A stretch of DNA of 64,000 bases from Methanoculleus receptaculi (GTDB lineage: Archaea > Halobacteriota > Methanomicrobia > Methanomicrobiales > Methanoculleaceae): assembly GCF_033472595.1 (NCBI RefSeq), contig NZ_CP137642.1, positions 496,001-560,000 of the forward strand. Reading direction: 5' to 3'. Positions 24,361 to 33,683 of the stretch are shown in pieces. Position 1 is the first letter of the stretch. Each line of letters begins with the position of its first letter. The position numbers and the translations under genes are program-made. A model generated the notes under the pieces. It saw only the letters and a list, made by a program, of their open reading frames with translations. It did not search any database and was not told the origin of the DNA.

Positions 24361-25146
24361 ATGAACGACGACCTCAAGGCTGCTGTCATCGAGCAGTGCC
24401 GGAAGATGGAGATCCCCCTCGTCAGGGTCGCGAACACTGAGCGATGGGAGAACCCGCCGTTCCTCCCCTGGATGCCGGAAGACTTCTACCCCCAATCGAT
24501 CTTTCCCGGCGCGCGCTCGGTGATCGTGATCGGCCTGCCGATCCACCTCCCGGTGATCGAGACCGCACCCTCGATCTACTACCACGAACTCTATAGAACC
24601 GTAAACACCCTGCTTGACCAGTACACCTACCGGCTTGCTTCCTTCCTCAACGACCGTGGCCACCCCTCGGTCTTCGTCCCGCGGGACGGTTATGGAAGCA
24701 TCGAGGTGCTCCTGAAGAACCCGGTGGCATTCTTCTCACACCGCCACGCCGCTTTCCTCGCCGGGCTTGGAACTTTCGGCGTGAACAACACCATCCTCAC
24801 GCCGGAATACGGCCCGCGTGTCCGGTTTGCCTCCGTTATCACCACAGCTGAGATCCCGGCCGATCCGCTGTTTCCGGAAGACCTTTGCACCCGTTGCATG
24901 CTCTGTGTCCACTCCTGCCCCGTGGGTGCGCTCGATGAACTGGACTACCCCGACGGTCTGACCGACAGCGCGGCCTGTGCTGCAAACAGCGCCCGACTCG
25001 GCCGCCGCCACACCTCCCCCTGCGGGATCTGCATCAGGGTCTGCCCGGTGGGAGAGGATCGGCGGCACTACGCTCGCAGCGCTGCTGCTGAAGATCCACG
25101 TCATCTCCGGGCCAGGGAGCACGTGCAGAAGTATGGTGGGCTTTAG
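24361..25146 (+). CDS. QueG-like ferredoxin-type reductase, two 4Fe-4S clusters
   Basis: 261 residues. The N-terminal part (FPGARSVIVIGLPIHLPVI, HRHAAFLAGLGTFGVNNTIL, YGPRVRFASVITTAEIPADP) resembles the corrinoid-binding region of epoxyqueuosine reductase. It is followed by two cluster motifs, CTRCMLCVHSCPVGA at about 180-194 and CGICIRVCPVG at about 222. Shorter than QueG (about 350 residues) and lacking the HEAT tail, so a reductase of unknown substrate in the same superfamily. ATG 24361 is 40 bases after the MoaD-like gene; an ATG at 24346 is possible. Confidence 0.78.
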   Translation: MNDDLKAAVIEQCRKMEIPLVRVANTERWENPPFLPWMPEDFYPQSIFPGARSVIVIGLPIHLPVIETAPSIYYHELYRTVNTLLDQYTYRLASFLNDRGHPSVFVPRDGYGSIEVLLKNPVAFFSHRHAAFLAGLGTFGVNNTILTPEYGPRVRFASVITTAEIPADPLFPEDLCTRCMLCVHSCPVGALDELDYPDGLTDSAACAANSARLGRRHTSPCGICIRVCPVGEDRRHYARSAAAEDPRHLRAREHVQKYGGL

Positions 25147-25237
25147 CGCCCCCGCCAACGAGGCAGTCCGCGGGGCTTTTCATGGCAGGGAGACCCATTG
25201 CCACCTGGCAAAAAGAGAGGGAGGTGATTTTTCCGAC

Positions 25238-27511
25238 TCATTCGGGGGCTGCGATCCCGGCCGGGGCCCGGGAACGCGCGGTGAAGCGGTACATCAACGC
25301 CAGGATAGCTGGCATCACCACGATCGCGCCCAGGAGCGAAAATGCCACCGAGAGGACGGTCACGATCCCGAAGTTGCTGATGATGTTGAAGTTTGAGACG
25401 ATGAGTGCGGAGAACCCGAAGACCGTTGTCAGCCCCGAGACCGTGATTGCCGTCCCTATCTTCTGGACGGCTGTCTGGATAGCCTCGAGGAATGGCATGC
25501 CGCGGGCAAGTTCTTCTTCGCAACGCTCCATGATAAGAACGGTGTACTCTGATGCGACGCCTATCGTCATCGACCCCAGGACGGCGGTCAGCGGGGTGTA
25601 ATCCAGGCCGAGCATGTACATGATCCCTCCGTTCCAGCCCACAATGAAGACGATCGGGATGATCGGTGAGATGGCACTGAATTTCCGGTAGACCAGGATC
25701 AGGAAGACAAGGATGAAGGCAAACCCGAGCACTGTCATATACACACGGGACTCGCTGATATCGTCCATTACGGCCGCAAACATCTCCAGGCTGCCGGTGA
25801 TCTTCACCGTCACGCCGGCCGGCGGGTTGCTCCATGCAACATCATCCTGCATCCTCTTGATAAGGTCGCGGGCAACGCTCATCTCCATTTCTACCGTCGA
25901 GAACTCGAGCACCGCCTCCATCTTCCCGTTGAGGTAGCGGTTCAGGGTCGACTCCGGGATCCGGGCAACGACCGTGTCGACCTCCCTCTCTGTCGAGGGG
26001 AGCACACCGCCGTTGTAGTCCCTGACCAGGGTGGCCACGCTGATCGCCCCTGTGATCTTGTCGTTGTTCGCGATCTCGTAAGCTCCGAACCGATCGATCC
26101 AGGCGAGAGTGTCAGGGGAGAGGACGTCGTCTGCGCTCACAACGACCGGGATGGTGCTCGTCGATCCCATCACCCTGATGAGTTTCTCGAGGGAGATGAG
26201 AGCGGGCATGTCATCCGGGACGAAGGTCTTCTCATCCGCACTGACAGGGACGCTCTGGTCAAGGTAGAATCCTCCCGCCGCAACCACCGCAAACAGCATG
26301 ATTACAGGTATGGGGTGTTTTGCGATGGTGTAGGCCAGACGGCCGAGGAAGCGGTCATACCGCTCCATGAGGGACTCCTCCTCTGATGGTTGTGAGGTGG
26401 TGTCTCCCGTGGTTGTTTTCTCATTCTTTGGCCGGTAGCGGGTGACGGTCGCAAAGATCGGGACGATTACAAGCGCCGCAATGTAGCAGGAGGCGATCCC
26501 GATGGCGCAGACCATCCCGAAGTCGGCCACCATGGGGACCGGGGCAAAGAACATCGCGATGAACCCTAGCGCCGTTGCCGACATCGCGATCAGGACGGAG
26601 GGCCCCATCTGGGTGACGGTGGCCCATACGGCCTCAGGGATCGTCTTCTGCCGGACTTCATCATCGAACCGTGCGTGGAACTGGACAGCATAGTCTATCC
26701 CGATCCCTATTAGCACCGGGAAAGCCCCGACAACCACCATGCTGATCGGGATGCCGAATAGCCCCATCAACCCGAAGGTTGAGATCAGGCCGATGGCCAC
26801 GATCGCGACGGGGAGAAGACTGTAGCGGACGTGCGAGAAGAGGAGCATCACAGCAACGATCATCAGAACCATGGCCACAAAGATCAGTGTGCCCGTCTCT
26901 GTCCCCATGTCTTCCATCATGTCCTGGGCGAACGCCGGGTTCCCGGTGACCGTGATGGTAAGGCCCGGTGGGGGGTTTGAGATGGCTATGGTCGACCTGA
27001 CGTTTCCGAGGACCTGTTTCTGAGTATCCAGGCCGACACCGGGTTCAAGGTTGATGACCCCGATCGTTATGAGCCCCGAGGGCATCATCTGTTCGATCGC
27101 TTCAGGGGGAGCCTGTGAAATGATCGCATCGATCTCCGCTTTTGAAGACGGCAGGACGCCACCGTTTGCCTGTTTCAGTAAGTCGGTAACGCCGGATACG
27201 CTCTCGACATACCGCTCGCTCCTGAGGTCTTCCTGGAGGTTGTCTATATACCTGAGGATCTCGGGGTCCCTGACGTTGTCTGCCTCGTAGAGGAGCATGA
27301 TCGCGTCAGATCCGTAGGTCTCCATGTAGTGATCCAGGAGCGCTCCGCGTGGTGTGGTCTTGTCAAGATAGGTATCCTCACCTGTCTCCATCGAGACCAT
27401 CGAGAGACCCAGGAGCGCCAGGACAAATACGGCTGCAGCGACCCCTGCAACCGTCCAGGTATGGTTGTTGATGGCGCTGGCAAGCCATTCGTAAGGGTTC
27501 TTCACCTGCAC
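25238..27511 (-). CDS. RND/MMPL-type exporter (HAE3-like)
   Basis: 757 residues with the duplicated RND layout: helix at about 18-38, a large extracellular loop to ~200, five helices to ~360, a helix at ~395, a second loop to ~590, then five helices. Typical blocks are PVLIGIGIDYAVQFHARFDD and MTIGVASEYTVLIMERCEEE at the start of helix 4 in each half. Such proteins export lipids, hopanoid-like compounds or drugs using the proton gradient; the substrate here is unknown. Its start overlaps the end of the small upstream gene by 10 bp, so the two are cotranscribed. Confidence 0.88.
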   Translation of the reverse strand: MQVKNPYEWLASAINNHTWTVAGVAAAVFVLALLGLSMVSMETGEDTYLDKTTPRGALLDHYMETYGSDAIMLLYEADNVRDPEILRYIDNLQEDLRSERYVESVSGVTDLLKQANGGVLPSSKAEIDAIISQAPPEAIEQMMPSGLITIGVINLEPGVGLDTQKQVLGNVRSTIAISNPPPGLTITVTGNPAFAQDMMEDMGTETGTLIFVAMVLMIVAVMLLFSHVRYSLLPVAIVAIGLISTFGLMGLFGIPISMVVVGAFPVLIGIGIDYAVQFHARFDDEVRQKTIPEAVWATVTQMGPSVLIAMSATALGFIAMFFAPVPMVADFGMVCAIGIASCYIAALVIVPIFATVTRYRPKNEKTTTGDTTSQPSEEESLMERYDRFLGRLAYTIAKHPIPVIMLFAVVAAGGFYLDQSVPVSADEKTFVPDDMPALISLEKLIRVMGSTSTIPVVVSADDVLSPDTLAWIDRFGAYEIANNDKITGAISVATLVRDYNGGVLPSTEREVDTVVARIPESTLNRYLNGKMEAVLEFSTVEMEMSVARDLIKRMQDDVAWSNPPAGVTVKITGSLEMFAAVMDDISESRVYMTVLGFAFILVFLILVYRKFSAISPIIPIVFIVGWNGGIMYMLGLDYTPLTAVLGSMTIGVASEYTVLIMERCEEELARGMPFLEAIQTAVQKIGTAITVSGLTTVFGFSALIVSNFNIISNFGIVTVLSVAFSLLGAIVVMPAILALMYRFTARSRAPAGIAAPE

Positions 27512-27840
27512 CCCCCCTCCATCTCCTCCCGGTATTCATTTATGATCGCAAGAGTCACCGCATGGGCGACCGCGGTCTCGCTCATCCCGTCTGGTTCGAT
27601 CCCGTATTCCGATGCGATGCGGAGGAGTTTTGAGGGGTCGAAGACCCAGTAACCACTCTCAAATCCTGTGGCTCCTGCTGCTCTGCTCAGTGTGGATGAT
27701 AACAGGGGGGTTGCGGGGTCTTCGTCCAGGGCAAGGTGGTGGAGCACGGCCACGGCCAGCCGATGCTCCTCTGGCGGGAGAAATCCGGCTTCAAACCAGA
27801 CCTGGTCGGTCTCCTCAATATGCGGTTCACTGCTGGACAT
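27502..27840 (-). CDS. Hypothetical protein upstream of the RND exporter
   Basis: 112 residues from ATG 27840 (MSSSEPHIEETDQVWFEAGF). Mostly helical with FLPPEEHRLAVAVLHHLALD, FDPSKLLRIASEYGI and AVAHAVTLAIINEYREEME. No membrane helix or known motif. The 10-bp overlap with the exporter start suggests coupled expression; a role as a soluble partner or regulator is only a guess. The longer frame to 27921 has an unconvincing N-terminus. Confidence 0.6.
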   Translation of the reverse strand: MSSSEPHIEETDQVWFEAGFLPPEEHRLAVAVLHHLALDEDPATPLLSSTLSRAAGATGFESGYWVFDPSKLLRIASEYGIEPDGMSETAVAHAVTLAIINEYREEMEGGCR

Positions 27841-28375
27841 CTCACGGTGGGCCGGGTGTCTGCAGGGTGGTTCCCTGGAACCACGGTTGAGTCCTGTGTT
27901 ACAGGTGGTTGCGCAGTTCACGTCTCTCCTCTCATAAATGGTTCATCAGCTGGAGGTAATGTTTTCGGGGGACTGGATATGAACCTGTTGCAACCCCGAA
28001 TAGGAACCGATCCAGTGCAAAGGAACTGCTGTGGAAGTTGAGGGTTTACTGGTAGGCTATATGGGGAACAGAAATCCGGAATGAGCGCCGGTTTCAGACG
28101 TGCGCATTCCCGCCGCCCCTGCCGCGGGTTAAGGCCCGGGATCTTGTTGACGGGTCTCTCTCCTGGTCTCTCGAAGCGTGATACGGCCCCTGCGCTCTGT
28201 TATGTATCATCCATCGCATGCCGGGGCAGCCATCCTCGCGAAAGGAGGGGTTATCCCGGGCGTGCTGACGGCTGCCTGATCAAAGATGCTCTGGCGGGGA
28301 GAGATCGACTCTCCTAGCGGTGTACGTGATCTCTCTTCGCAACCCATAAGTGTGTTGCAACCCAACAGGGGTGCA
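27841..28375. other. Spacer before the TrmB gene, with direct repeats GCAACCCA
   Basis: About 535 bases without a supported gene. Near its right end GCAACCCA occurs at 28339-28346 and again at 28357-28364, 18 bases apart, immediately before the TrmB start at 28376; a relative (TTGCAACCCCG) lies at 27989-27999. The pair could be an autoregulatory TrmB operator. The remainder holds only a short open frame (28081-28317) that I consider chance. Confidence 0.4.
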
Positions 28376-29131
28376 ATGACTGCTGAAGTTGTCGCTGGGC
28401 TGCGTGCGCTGGGGATGAACGAATACGAGGCACGCGTCTATTCCACGCTTGTCGGGCTTCAGAAAGCGACTGCACGGGACCTCCACGAGATCAGCGGAGT
28501 TCCCCGCGGGCGGATCTACGAGATCTTAAACGACCTTGCGCGCCGGGGTTTTATCGGGGTTGAAGAGGGGTCTCCCACATCCTACTACGTTCTCGATATC
28601 GATCTGGTCTTTGACCGGCTCAAGGACGACCAGATCCGCAGCCTCGATTTGACCCGCGAGGCGCTGAAGAGACTCTCGGTCAAACCGCGTCTTCCTCCCG
28701 ACTCGTTCTTCATCCTCCGGAGCGACTGGGCGATCGAGAACCATGTATCAGCGCTATTTCGCCGGGTGAAGAAGAGCATGGTGATCCTCTGTTACAATCC
28801 GGAGTTCCTCCGAAGACACTATGCGGCCATCAAACCGCTTGAGAAGAGGATAGATCTGTACGTCGTTGTACGCAGAAAGGAGGACTACTCAGAGATCAAG
28901 CTCCCGATCTACGAGGCCAGGGGGGCAGTGATCGATCTTCTCAATACGCCGCCGGTGAACGAGTCCCTGATCGACTTGAGGCAGGACGAGTGCACGATCC
29001 TGGTCGACGGCCGGGACTTCCTGGTAATTGCCACCGCCGGTTCCGGCCGGCACGCGGTGATAGGCTCGGATATGCCGATCATCGGATATCTCCAGAAGAC
29101 GGTCGTCGAGCGGCTGGAAGAGGCGGCGTGA
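28376..29131 (+). CDS. TrmB-family transcriptional regulator
   Basis: 251 residues. The N-terminal winged helix (about 1-75) has the family pattern ALGMNEYEARVYSTLVGLQK, then TARDLHEISGVPRGRIYEIL and DLARRGFIGVEEGSPTSYY. A coiled-coil/dimer region follows, then the C-terminal PLD-like effector domain (SFFILRSDWAIENHVSAL ... LVDGRDFLVIATAGSGRHAV). TrmB proteins sense sugars or other metabolites. I chose ATG 28376, preceded by AGGGGTG and where the winged helix begins; upstream in-frame codons show no family pattern. No obvious target operon besides itself. Confidence 0.88.
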   Translation: MTAEVVAGLRALGMNEYEARVYSTLVGLQKATARDLHEISGVPRGRIYEILNDLARRGFIGVEEGSPTSYYVLDIDLVFDRLKDDQIRSLDLTREALKRLSVKPRLPPDSFFILRSDWAIENHVSALFRRVKKSMVILCYNPEFLRRHYAAIKPLEKRIDLYVVVRRKEDYSEIKLPIYEARGAVIDLLNTPPVNESLIDLRQDECTILVDGRDFLVIATAGSGRHAVIGSDMPIIGYLQKTVVERLEEAA

Positions 29132-29269
29132 TCCGGCGCCGCCAGAAAACCGCCTCTTGTTCCCGGATATGCTTTTACACCTAGTTTCCCTTCCCAAACC
29201 CTGGCGCTGCCTTCTCTTCATGGAAAAAGTGGACACTATAGCCAGGTTGGCCATAGTTCCCCGCCCTTA

Positions 29270-30604
29270 CTACTGACTCACAGGGTTCACGACCCGGCCC
29301 GCAAAGAGGATCGTGCCGTTATCCCTCTCGACGATCAGGAAGACGAACGGGTGATCCGCCCGGAATACGGGCGTGGTGTCGCCGCCGGGTGCACCCTTGA
29401 TGCTCACGACCACACCCGTCGCTGCTGCGGCCTCGGTGCCCTCCTCGTTCACATCGACGAAGGCTTTGTGATAGACCTCATTGACGAAGAGCATATCTGT
29501 GCCGTCCATCCCCGAGAGGTCGGCATCAACGGAAAAGACCGCTGGCATACCCATATCCGCGAGAATCTGGCTGAGTGTGTAGCCGGTCTCAAGCCTGAAC
29601 TTCGGGAAGACAACCCTGACCCGCTGCTCGACCAGCGAATCCCGGAGTTCTGCAATCGTATCAGCGTCAAGAGCCTCCTCCAATGCCGTCAGGTTCTCGT
29701 CCTTCGGGAGGAGGACGATCATGGATATCCCGGTTTCGTTCCCGTGCGCGTAGGGCATCTCGAGCACCTGGAGGGTATCGGTCTCGGTGTAGGGATAGAT
29801 GGCCTCCTCATCGGTCATGTGCATCATCGGGACGGTCACAGTCTTCTCAGGCGAAACCCGGAACTCTTCATCAGTTGTTTCATCCGGGTTGAACTCTCTG
29901 ACCCAGTCTCCCTTGAAGTAGATCGCGTTTGTGATCACGAGACGGGTGATCGAGTCGATCGAACCCGGCGGGAGCAGGTCGCGGATCCTATCTTCGGTCT
30001 TCTCCTCCACCCACCGGTTGATCGTCTCCCGCGAGCCTTCGGCGTCGCTCACGAAGTCAAGGTTCGTGACGTTTGCCCCATACCACTGTTCCGCCACCTC
30101 GGTGTAGTCCGGGAGGAACCGATGGGTCTCCTCTGCCCAGAGGGCGTTTGCAATGCGGAGGGTGTAGTTGTCGCTACCCCTGTTCAGGCCGGCGTTGAGC
30201 GCGGCAAACCCCTGTCGCCGGATGGTATCGTCGGCGGGGAGGCTGAGCACCGACCTGATCTCGTCTGCGGTTGTGCCGCGGGCGCCCTCGTAGGTGATCG
30301 CGAGCGCCGAAGAGATGCTGTAGGGGGAGAAGAAGATGTTCCTGCCAGCGTATGCCGGGTCGCTTGAGATCTGCCTGTAGAGATCGAGCGCGAACCGGTT
30401 GTTCCCATCCGTGACGTTGCTGATGCTTTCTGCAACATCATCCGGACTCGCGGTCCCCTCGCCGGCAGGAGGGGTGGAATCCGCAGGCGCGGCCTCTTCC
30501 GTCCCGGTGCATCCGGCAGCGATGCACCCGAGTGCTATAATGCCTGCGAGAAGCAGCAGGCCGATGGCGTTTCTGTCCATGGTCTGTGATATGGCATGGG
30601 ACAT
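29270..30604 (-). CDS. Serpin, membrane-anchored protease inhibitor
   Basis: 444 residues. The N-terminus has a hydrophobic signal and lipobox-like LGCIAAGC (about 25-32), then a Pro/Ser/Thr linker. The serpin fold begins at about 65 (NRFALDLYRQIS, NIFFSPYSISSALAITYEGA, LVITNAIYFKGDW, VNEVYHKAFVDVNEEGTEAA, HPFVFLIVERDNGTILFAGR). The hinge EEGTEAAAAT keeps small residues, as in inhibitory serpins. Counting from the hinge puts P1 at Lys in SIKGA, which would target trypsin-like proteases. Serpins are sporadic in archaea, so lateral transfer is plausible. Confidence 0.92.
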   Translation of the reverse strand: MSHAISQTMDRNAIGLLLLAGIIALGCIAAGCTGTEEAAPADSTPPAGEGTASPDDVAESISNVTDGNNRFALDLYRQISSDPAYAGRNIFFSPYSISSALAITYEGARGTTADEIRSVLSLPADDTIRRQGFAALNAGLNRGSDNYTLRIANALWAEETHRFLPDYTEVAEQWYGANVTNLDFVSDAEGSRETINRWVEEKTEDRIRDLLPPGSIDSITRLVITNAIYFKGDWVREFNPDETTDEEFRVSPEKTVTVPMMHMTDEEAIYPYTETDTLQVLEMPYAHGNETGISMIVLLPKDENLTALEEALDADTIAELRDSLVEQRVRVVFPKFRLETGYTLSQILADMGMPAVFSVDADLSGMDGTDMLFVNEVYHKAFVDVNEEGTEAAAATGVVVSIKGAPGGDTTPVFRADHPFVFLIVERDNGTILFAGRVVNPVSQ

Positions 30605-30656
30605 AGTTATACCTGGCGTTAACGACGAAGGAATTCTAAGTCTTCCCGGGGGTGCA

Positions 30657-31440
30657 TCAGTTGCGGTCGGCTTGCCTGCCTGTTACCGGGGCCGTTCTGC
30701 ATGCTGATGAAACCGGATTCCGGGTGAACGGCAAGAATGGCTGCATACAACCAGTACGGATCTCCTCACGCTGTATGGTCATCATCCGAAAAGAGGATCG
30801 GCGGCGATGGATGCGATCGGTGTACTTCCCGCGTTCAAAGGGATCATGGTCCATGACTGCTGGTCGCCATACTTCGGGTATGCATGCGAGCATGCGGTCT
30901 GTAATGCCCATATCCTCCGCGATCTCAAAGGGATATCGGAGAATGCCGGTCAACGTTGGTCTGATGAGATGCATGATCTCCTTCTTGAGATCTACGCCGC
31001 TGTTGATGGAGCCCCGGAATCAGCGGGTTCTCTCACACCGATTGAGATCGAAGAGTTTCAAAGACGATTTGATCTGATCCTCGAGAACGGGAAGGCAGAG
31101 AACCCCTCCTCTCCTCTGCCGGTTCAAGGAGGGAGACGTAGTCGGAAGAGACGAACTCCTGCTGAGAACCTCATTGACCGGTGTCAGAGATATCGTGTAG
31201 AGATCCTCCGGTTCATGACCGATTTCAGGATGCCCTTTACGAACAACCTTGCGGAGCGTGACATCAGGATGGTTAAGGTTCAGCAGAAGATCTCGGGGAC
31301 GTCTCAGTTGTGTGGAGGGGGCATCTAACTTCTGCAGAGTTCGGGGGTATATCTCAACAGTGAGGAAGAATGGAGGGTCGGTAATCACGGCCATCCGGAG
31401 AGCATTCGAGGGAGAACCCTTCATACCAACTGCGGCTTAC
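30657..31440 (+). pseudogene. IS66-family transposase remnant, truncated and frameshifted
   Basis: Plus-strand frames together read LPVTGAVLHADETGFRVNGK, (shift) TSTDLLTLYGHHPKRGSAAM, then a long correct stretch from 30807 (AFKGIMVHDCWSPYFGYACE, HAVCNAHILRDLKGI, RMPFTNNLAERDIRMVKVQQ). After another shift near 31320 it ends with NFCRVRGYISTVRKNGG. These are the central DDE blocks of IS66 TnpC. The N-terminal zinc-finger region is missing, so the element is dead. No inverted repeats were found. Confidence 0.82.
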
Positions 31441-31442
31441 AG

Positions 31443-31624
31443 GTATACCTGACCTGTTACAATTCGAGTTACACCGAGATGGTCTTCCGCCTGGATGACC
31501 AGGACCGCGATGACCGCATGACCGCTCCTATGATCGTGGTCCAGGTTAACGATTCGTGCAGGGTTTCTGCCGCCTATGAGGCCTATCCTTCGTATATCCC
31601 GGGCTGCAGGGGGAGAGCCGGATA
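31443..31624 (+). pseudogene. C-terminal remnant of an unknown gene
   Basis: One frame is open to TAA 31622-31624 and ends VYLTCYNSSYTEMVFRLDDQ ... MIVVQVNDSCRVSAAYEAYP. It looks like real coding sequence, possibly of a secreted protein with Cys residues, but has no start and emerges from the IS66 remnant. Probably the 3' end of a gene broken by that insertion. Function unknown. Confidence 0.4.
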
Positions 31625-31625
31625 A

Positions 31626-32351
31626 TCACCAGCAGAACTTCTCCATATCATACCCGGCGTGCGGCATCCCCGGCGGAACCAGGTGGCTCATGTGGACGCA
31701 CCGATAGTCCTTCGCGCCTACATCGGCGGCGAACCTGACGGCTTCGGCGTAGTTCATGTGCTTGCTGATATTGTGCCCCTCGGGAGCGATGGCGTCGACA
31801 AAGAGGAGATCGATCTCTCTCCCCGCCACGAGTTCCCGGCTATCTGCCGGTATATCCTCCCTCGTATCGCTGGTGTAGGCGATCGTCATGTCATCATGCT
31901 CGAGGAGGAGGCCACAGGTGTAGACCGGCGGGTGGTTCACAGGAAAGAACGTAAAGGTGAGACCAAAGAGGCCGAATGACTCAAAGGCCGGGACGGCATG
32001 CTTCTCAAACGAGAGAAAGTGGAGGTAATCCGAACAGTAGTCCATCACCGGCGGAGCCGCGTATGCCGGCGGCACTTTTTGAACCCTGTAAAACTCCCCG
32101 AACCCGATAAAATGGTCGTAATGACCGTGCGACCAGATGACCGCATCGATATGAGGCGAACCTACCCGGAGTAACTGCTGCCGCAGGTCGGGTGAAGACT
32201 CTACAAGGATGTGCTTGCCTCCGATCTCGATGATGAAGGATGTCCGCAGTCGCGACCACCCTCTTGCGACCATCTCCCTGCAGTTTTTGCAGTTGCAACC
32301 CACCTTCGGCGTCCCGATGGCATCCCCCGTCCCGAGGAGCGTGATCCGCAT
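31626..32351 (-). CDS. Metallo-beta-lactamase fold hydrolase, PhnP-like
   Basis: 241 residues. It begins MRITLLGTGDAIGTPKVGCN with the Cys pair CNCKNC as in PhnP. It continues with SHGHYDHFIGF (two-metal His/Asp motif), FFPVNHPPVYTCGLLLEHDD and YTSDTRED, and ends with His in VHMSHL. PhnP-type enzymes are cyclic phosphodiesterases; this archaeal version has no phosphonate genes nearby, so the substrate is open. One base separates it from the AAA+ gene start side, so the two are likely coexpressed. Confidence 0.88.
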   Translation of the reverse strand: MRITLLGTGDAIGTPKVGCNCKNCREMVARGWSRLRTSFIIEIGGKHILVESSPDLRQQLLRVGSPHIDAVIWSHGHYDHFIGFGEFYRVQKVPPAYAAPPVMDYCSDYLHFLSFEKHAVPAFESFGLFGLTFTFFPVNHPPVYTCGLLLEHDDMTIAYTSDTREDIPADSRELVAGREIDLLFVDAIAPEGHNISKHMNYAEAVRFAADVGAKDYRCVHMSHLVPPGMPHAGYDMEKFCW

Positions 32352-32352
32352 C

Positions 32353-33639
32353 TCAATGCCCGGCCCGGATGAGGTTGCGCTCCTCGACCCGGAGGAGCCC
32401 CTGTTCGATATCCACCGGGCTGATCCGGTGCCGACCTTCCATCAGCGCCGATATCACAGCCTCTTTCATCATCATCCGCAGATCGGATCCCGAGAACCCC
32501 TCCGTCCTGGCGGCGATGTCTGCAAAATCGCAGTCGCACTCGATCGTGGCAGCAACCTTCTCCAGGATCGCCTGCCTCATCTTCCGGTCAGGAAGCGGGA
32601 ACTCCACAACCTCGTCAAAACGTCGCCAGGCCGCTTCGTCAAGGATGTGGGGATGGTTCGTTGCCCCGATGAGGAGAACACCGTTCCTCACGAAACTGAT
32701 CTGGTCGATGTTCTTTAAGAGCATATTCACCGCGCGCTTCATCGCGCCGTGGTCGTCGCTGACCCTGGTCTTTGCGACGAAATCGAACTCGTCAATGAAG
32801 AGAATACAGGGAGCGAGCCTCTTTGCAAGTTCAAAGATCCGGTCGATGTTCTTTGAGGTCTCACCAAGGTACTGGGAGGTGACCATTGCCAGGCGGACCT
32901 CAAGAACCGGCATATGGAGTTCCGGGGACATCGCAAGCGCAAGCGACGTCTTTCCGGTGCCAGGTGGACCGACGAAGAGGAGGCGGCCGAACTCATAGAT
33001 CCCATGCTGCTTTAAGAAATCACGGTGCTCGAGGGCGACACCGATCTTCTTGATGACCTCCTCCTGTCGGGGGGTGCAGACCAGTTTTTCAAGATTGTAC
33101 TCAACCTCCGCCGGAGCGCTGATGATGATGAGATCGCGGGCCTCCCGCATCTCTTCACTCTCCCCGACGACGCGGGAGACCTTCGCCTCGATGTACTCCT
33201 TTGTATCCTCAAACCGTGGGTTCTTCGCCCGAACGTCCTGGTAGCGGAGATCGATGCTGTCCATCCCTTCAAAATAGAATGCAAGCACGGGGTTCTCCCC
33301 GATCCGATCCTTCCCGCCCCTTTTGATGAACCATCCCGCCGCCGCATCGAGCGAGAGCAGGCGGAGGCGCTGCCCGAACTCTTCGTAACCGACGAAGGGG
33401 TTGGCGCGAACAGCCTGGCAGACGGTCTCCGGGACGCCAAGAACCTTCTTGATCGCCCCTTCGCTAACGATCAGGGGTCTTTTCACCTCGGGGCTCCCGC
33501 CGACCCCGACCCCAAAAAACTCTCGGGTGAGCGGGTGGAGATCGTTGATGTCGAGGTTCTCGTTCCGATTGAATATCTCAGCGGTCAGCAGGAGTTCCAT
33601 GATAGCAAGGAGATCACGCATACCAGTATCGCCGGTCAT
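32353..33639 (-). CDS. AAA+ ATPase of the proteasomal-regulator type
   Basis: 428 residues from ATG 33639 (GTG 33663 and ATG 33621 are alternatives). The N-terminal ~170 residues are of unknown fold and contain GKDRIGENPVLAFYFEGMDS. The AAA+ module has Walker A VGPPGTGKTSLAL, Walker B ILFIDEFDFVA, sensor GVLLIGATNHP and an arginine pair AAWRRFDEVVEFPLPDR. It lacks the coiled coil and OB domain of PAN. Probably a protein-remodelling ATPase of unknown client, cotranscribed with the PhnP-like enzyme. Confidence 0.82.
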   Translation of the reverse strand: MTGDTGMRDLLAIMELLLTAEIFNRNENLDINDLHPLTREFFGVGVGGSPEVKRPLIVSEGAIKKVLGVPETVCQAVRANPFVGYEEFGQRLRLLSLDAAAGWFIKRGGKDRIGENPVLAFYFEGMDSIDLRYQDVRAKNPRFEDTKEYIEAKVSRVVGESEEMREARDLIIISAPAEVEYNLEKLVCTPRQEEVIKKIGVALEHRDFLKQHGIYEFGRLLFVGPPGTGKTSLALAMSPELHMPVLEVRLAMVTSQYLGETSKNIDRIFELAKRLAPCILFIDEFDFVAKTRVSDDHGAMKRAVNMLLKNIDQISFVRNGVLLIGATNHPHILDEAAWRRFDEVVEFPLPDRKMRQAILEKVAATIECDCDFADIAARTEGFSGSDLRMMMKEAVISALMEGRHRISPVDIEQGLLRVEERNLIRAGH

Positions 33640-33683
33640 ATCTGTGAACTGACATATTTGCACGCGACATCAATAAGTATAAC

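Noticed and set aside
28081-28317. 78-codon frame before the TrmB gene
   Set aside because: No family pattern, Arg/Pro/Cys-rich, no start context.
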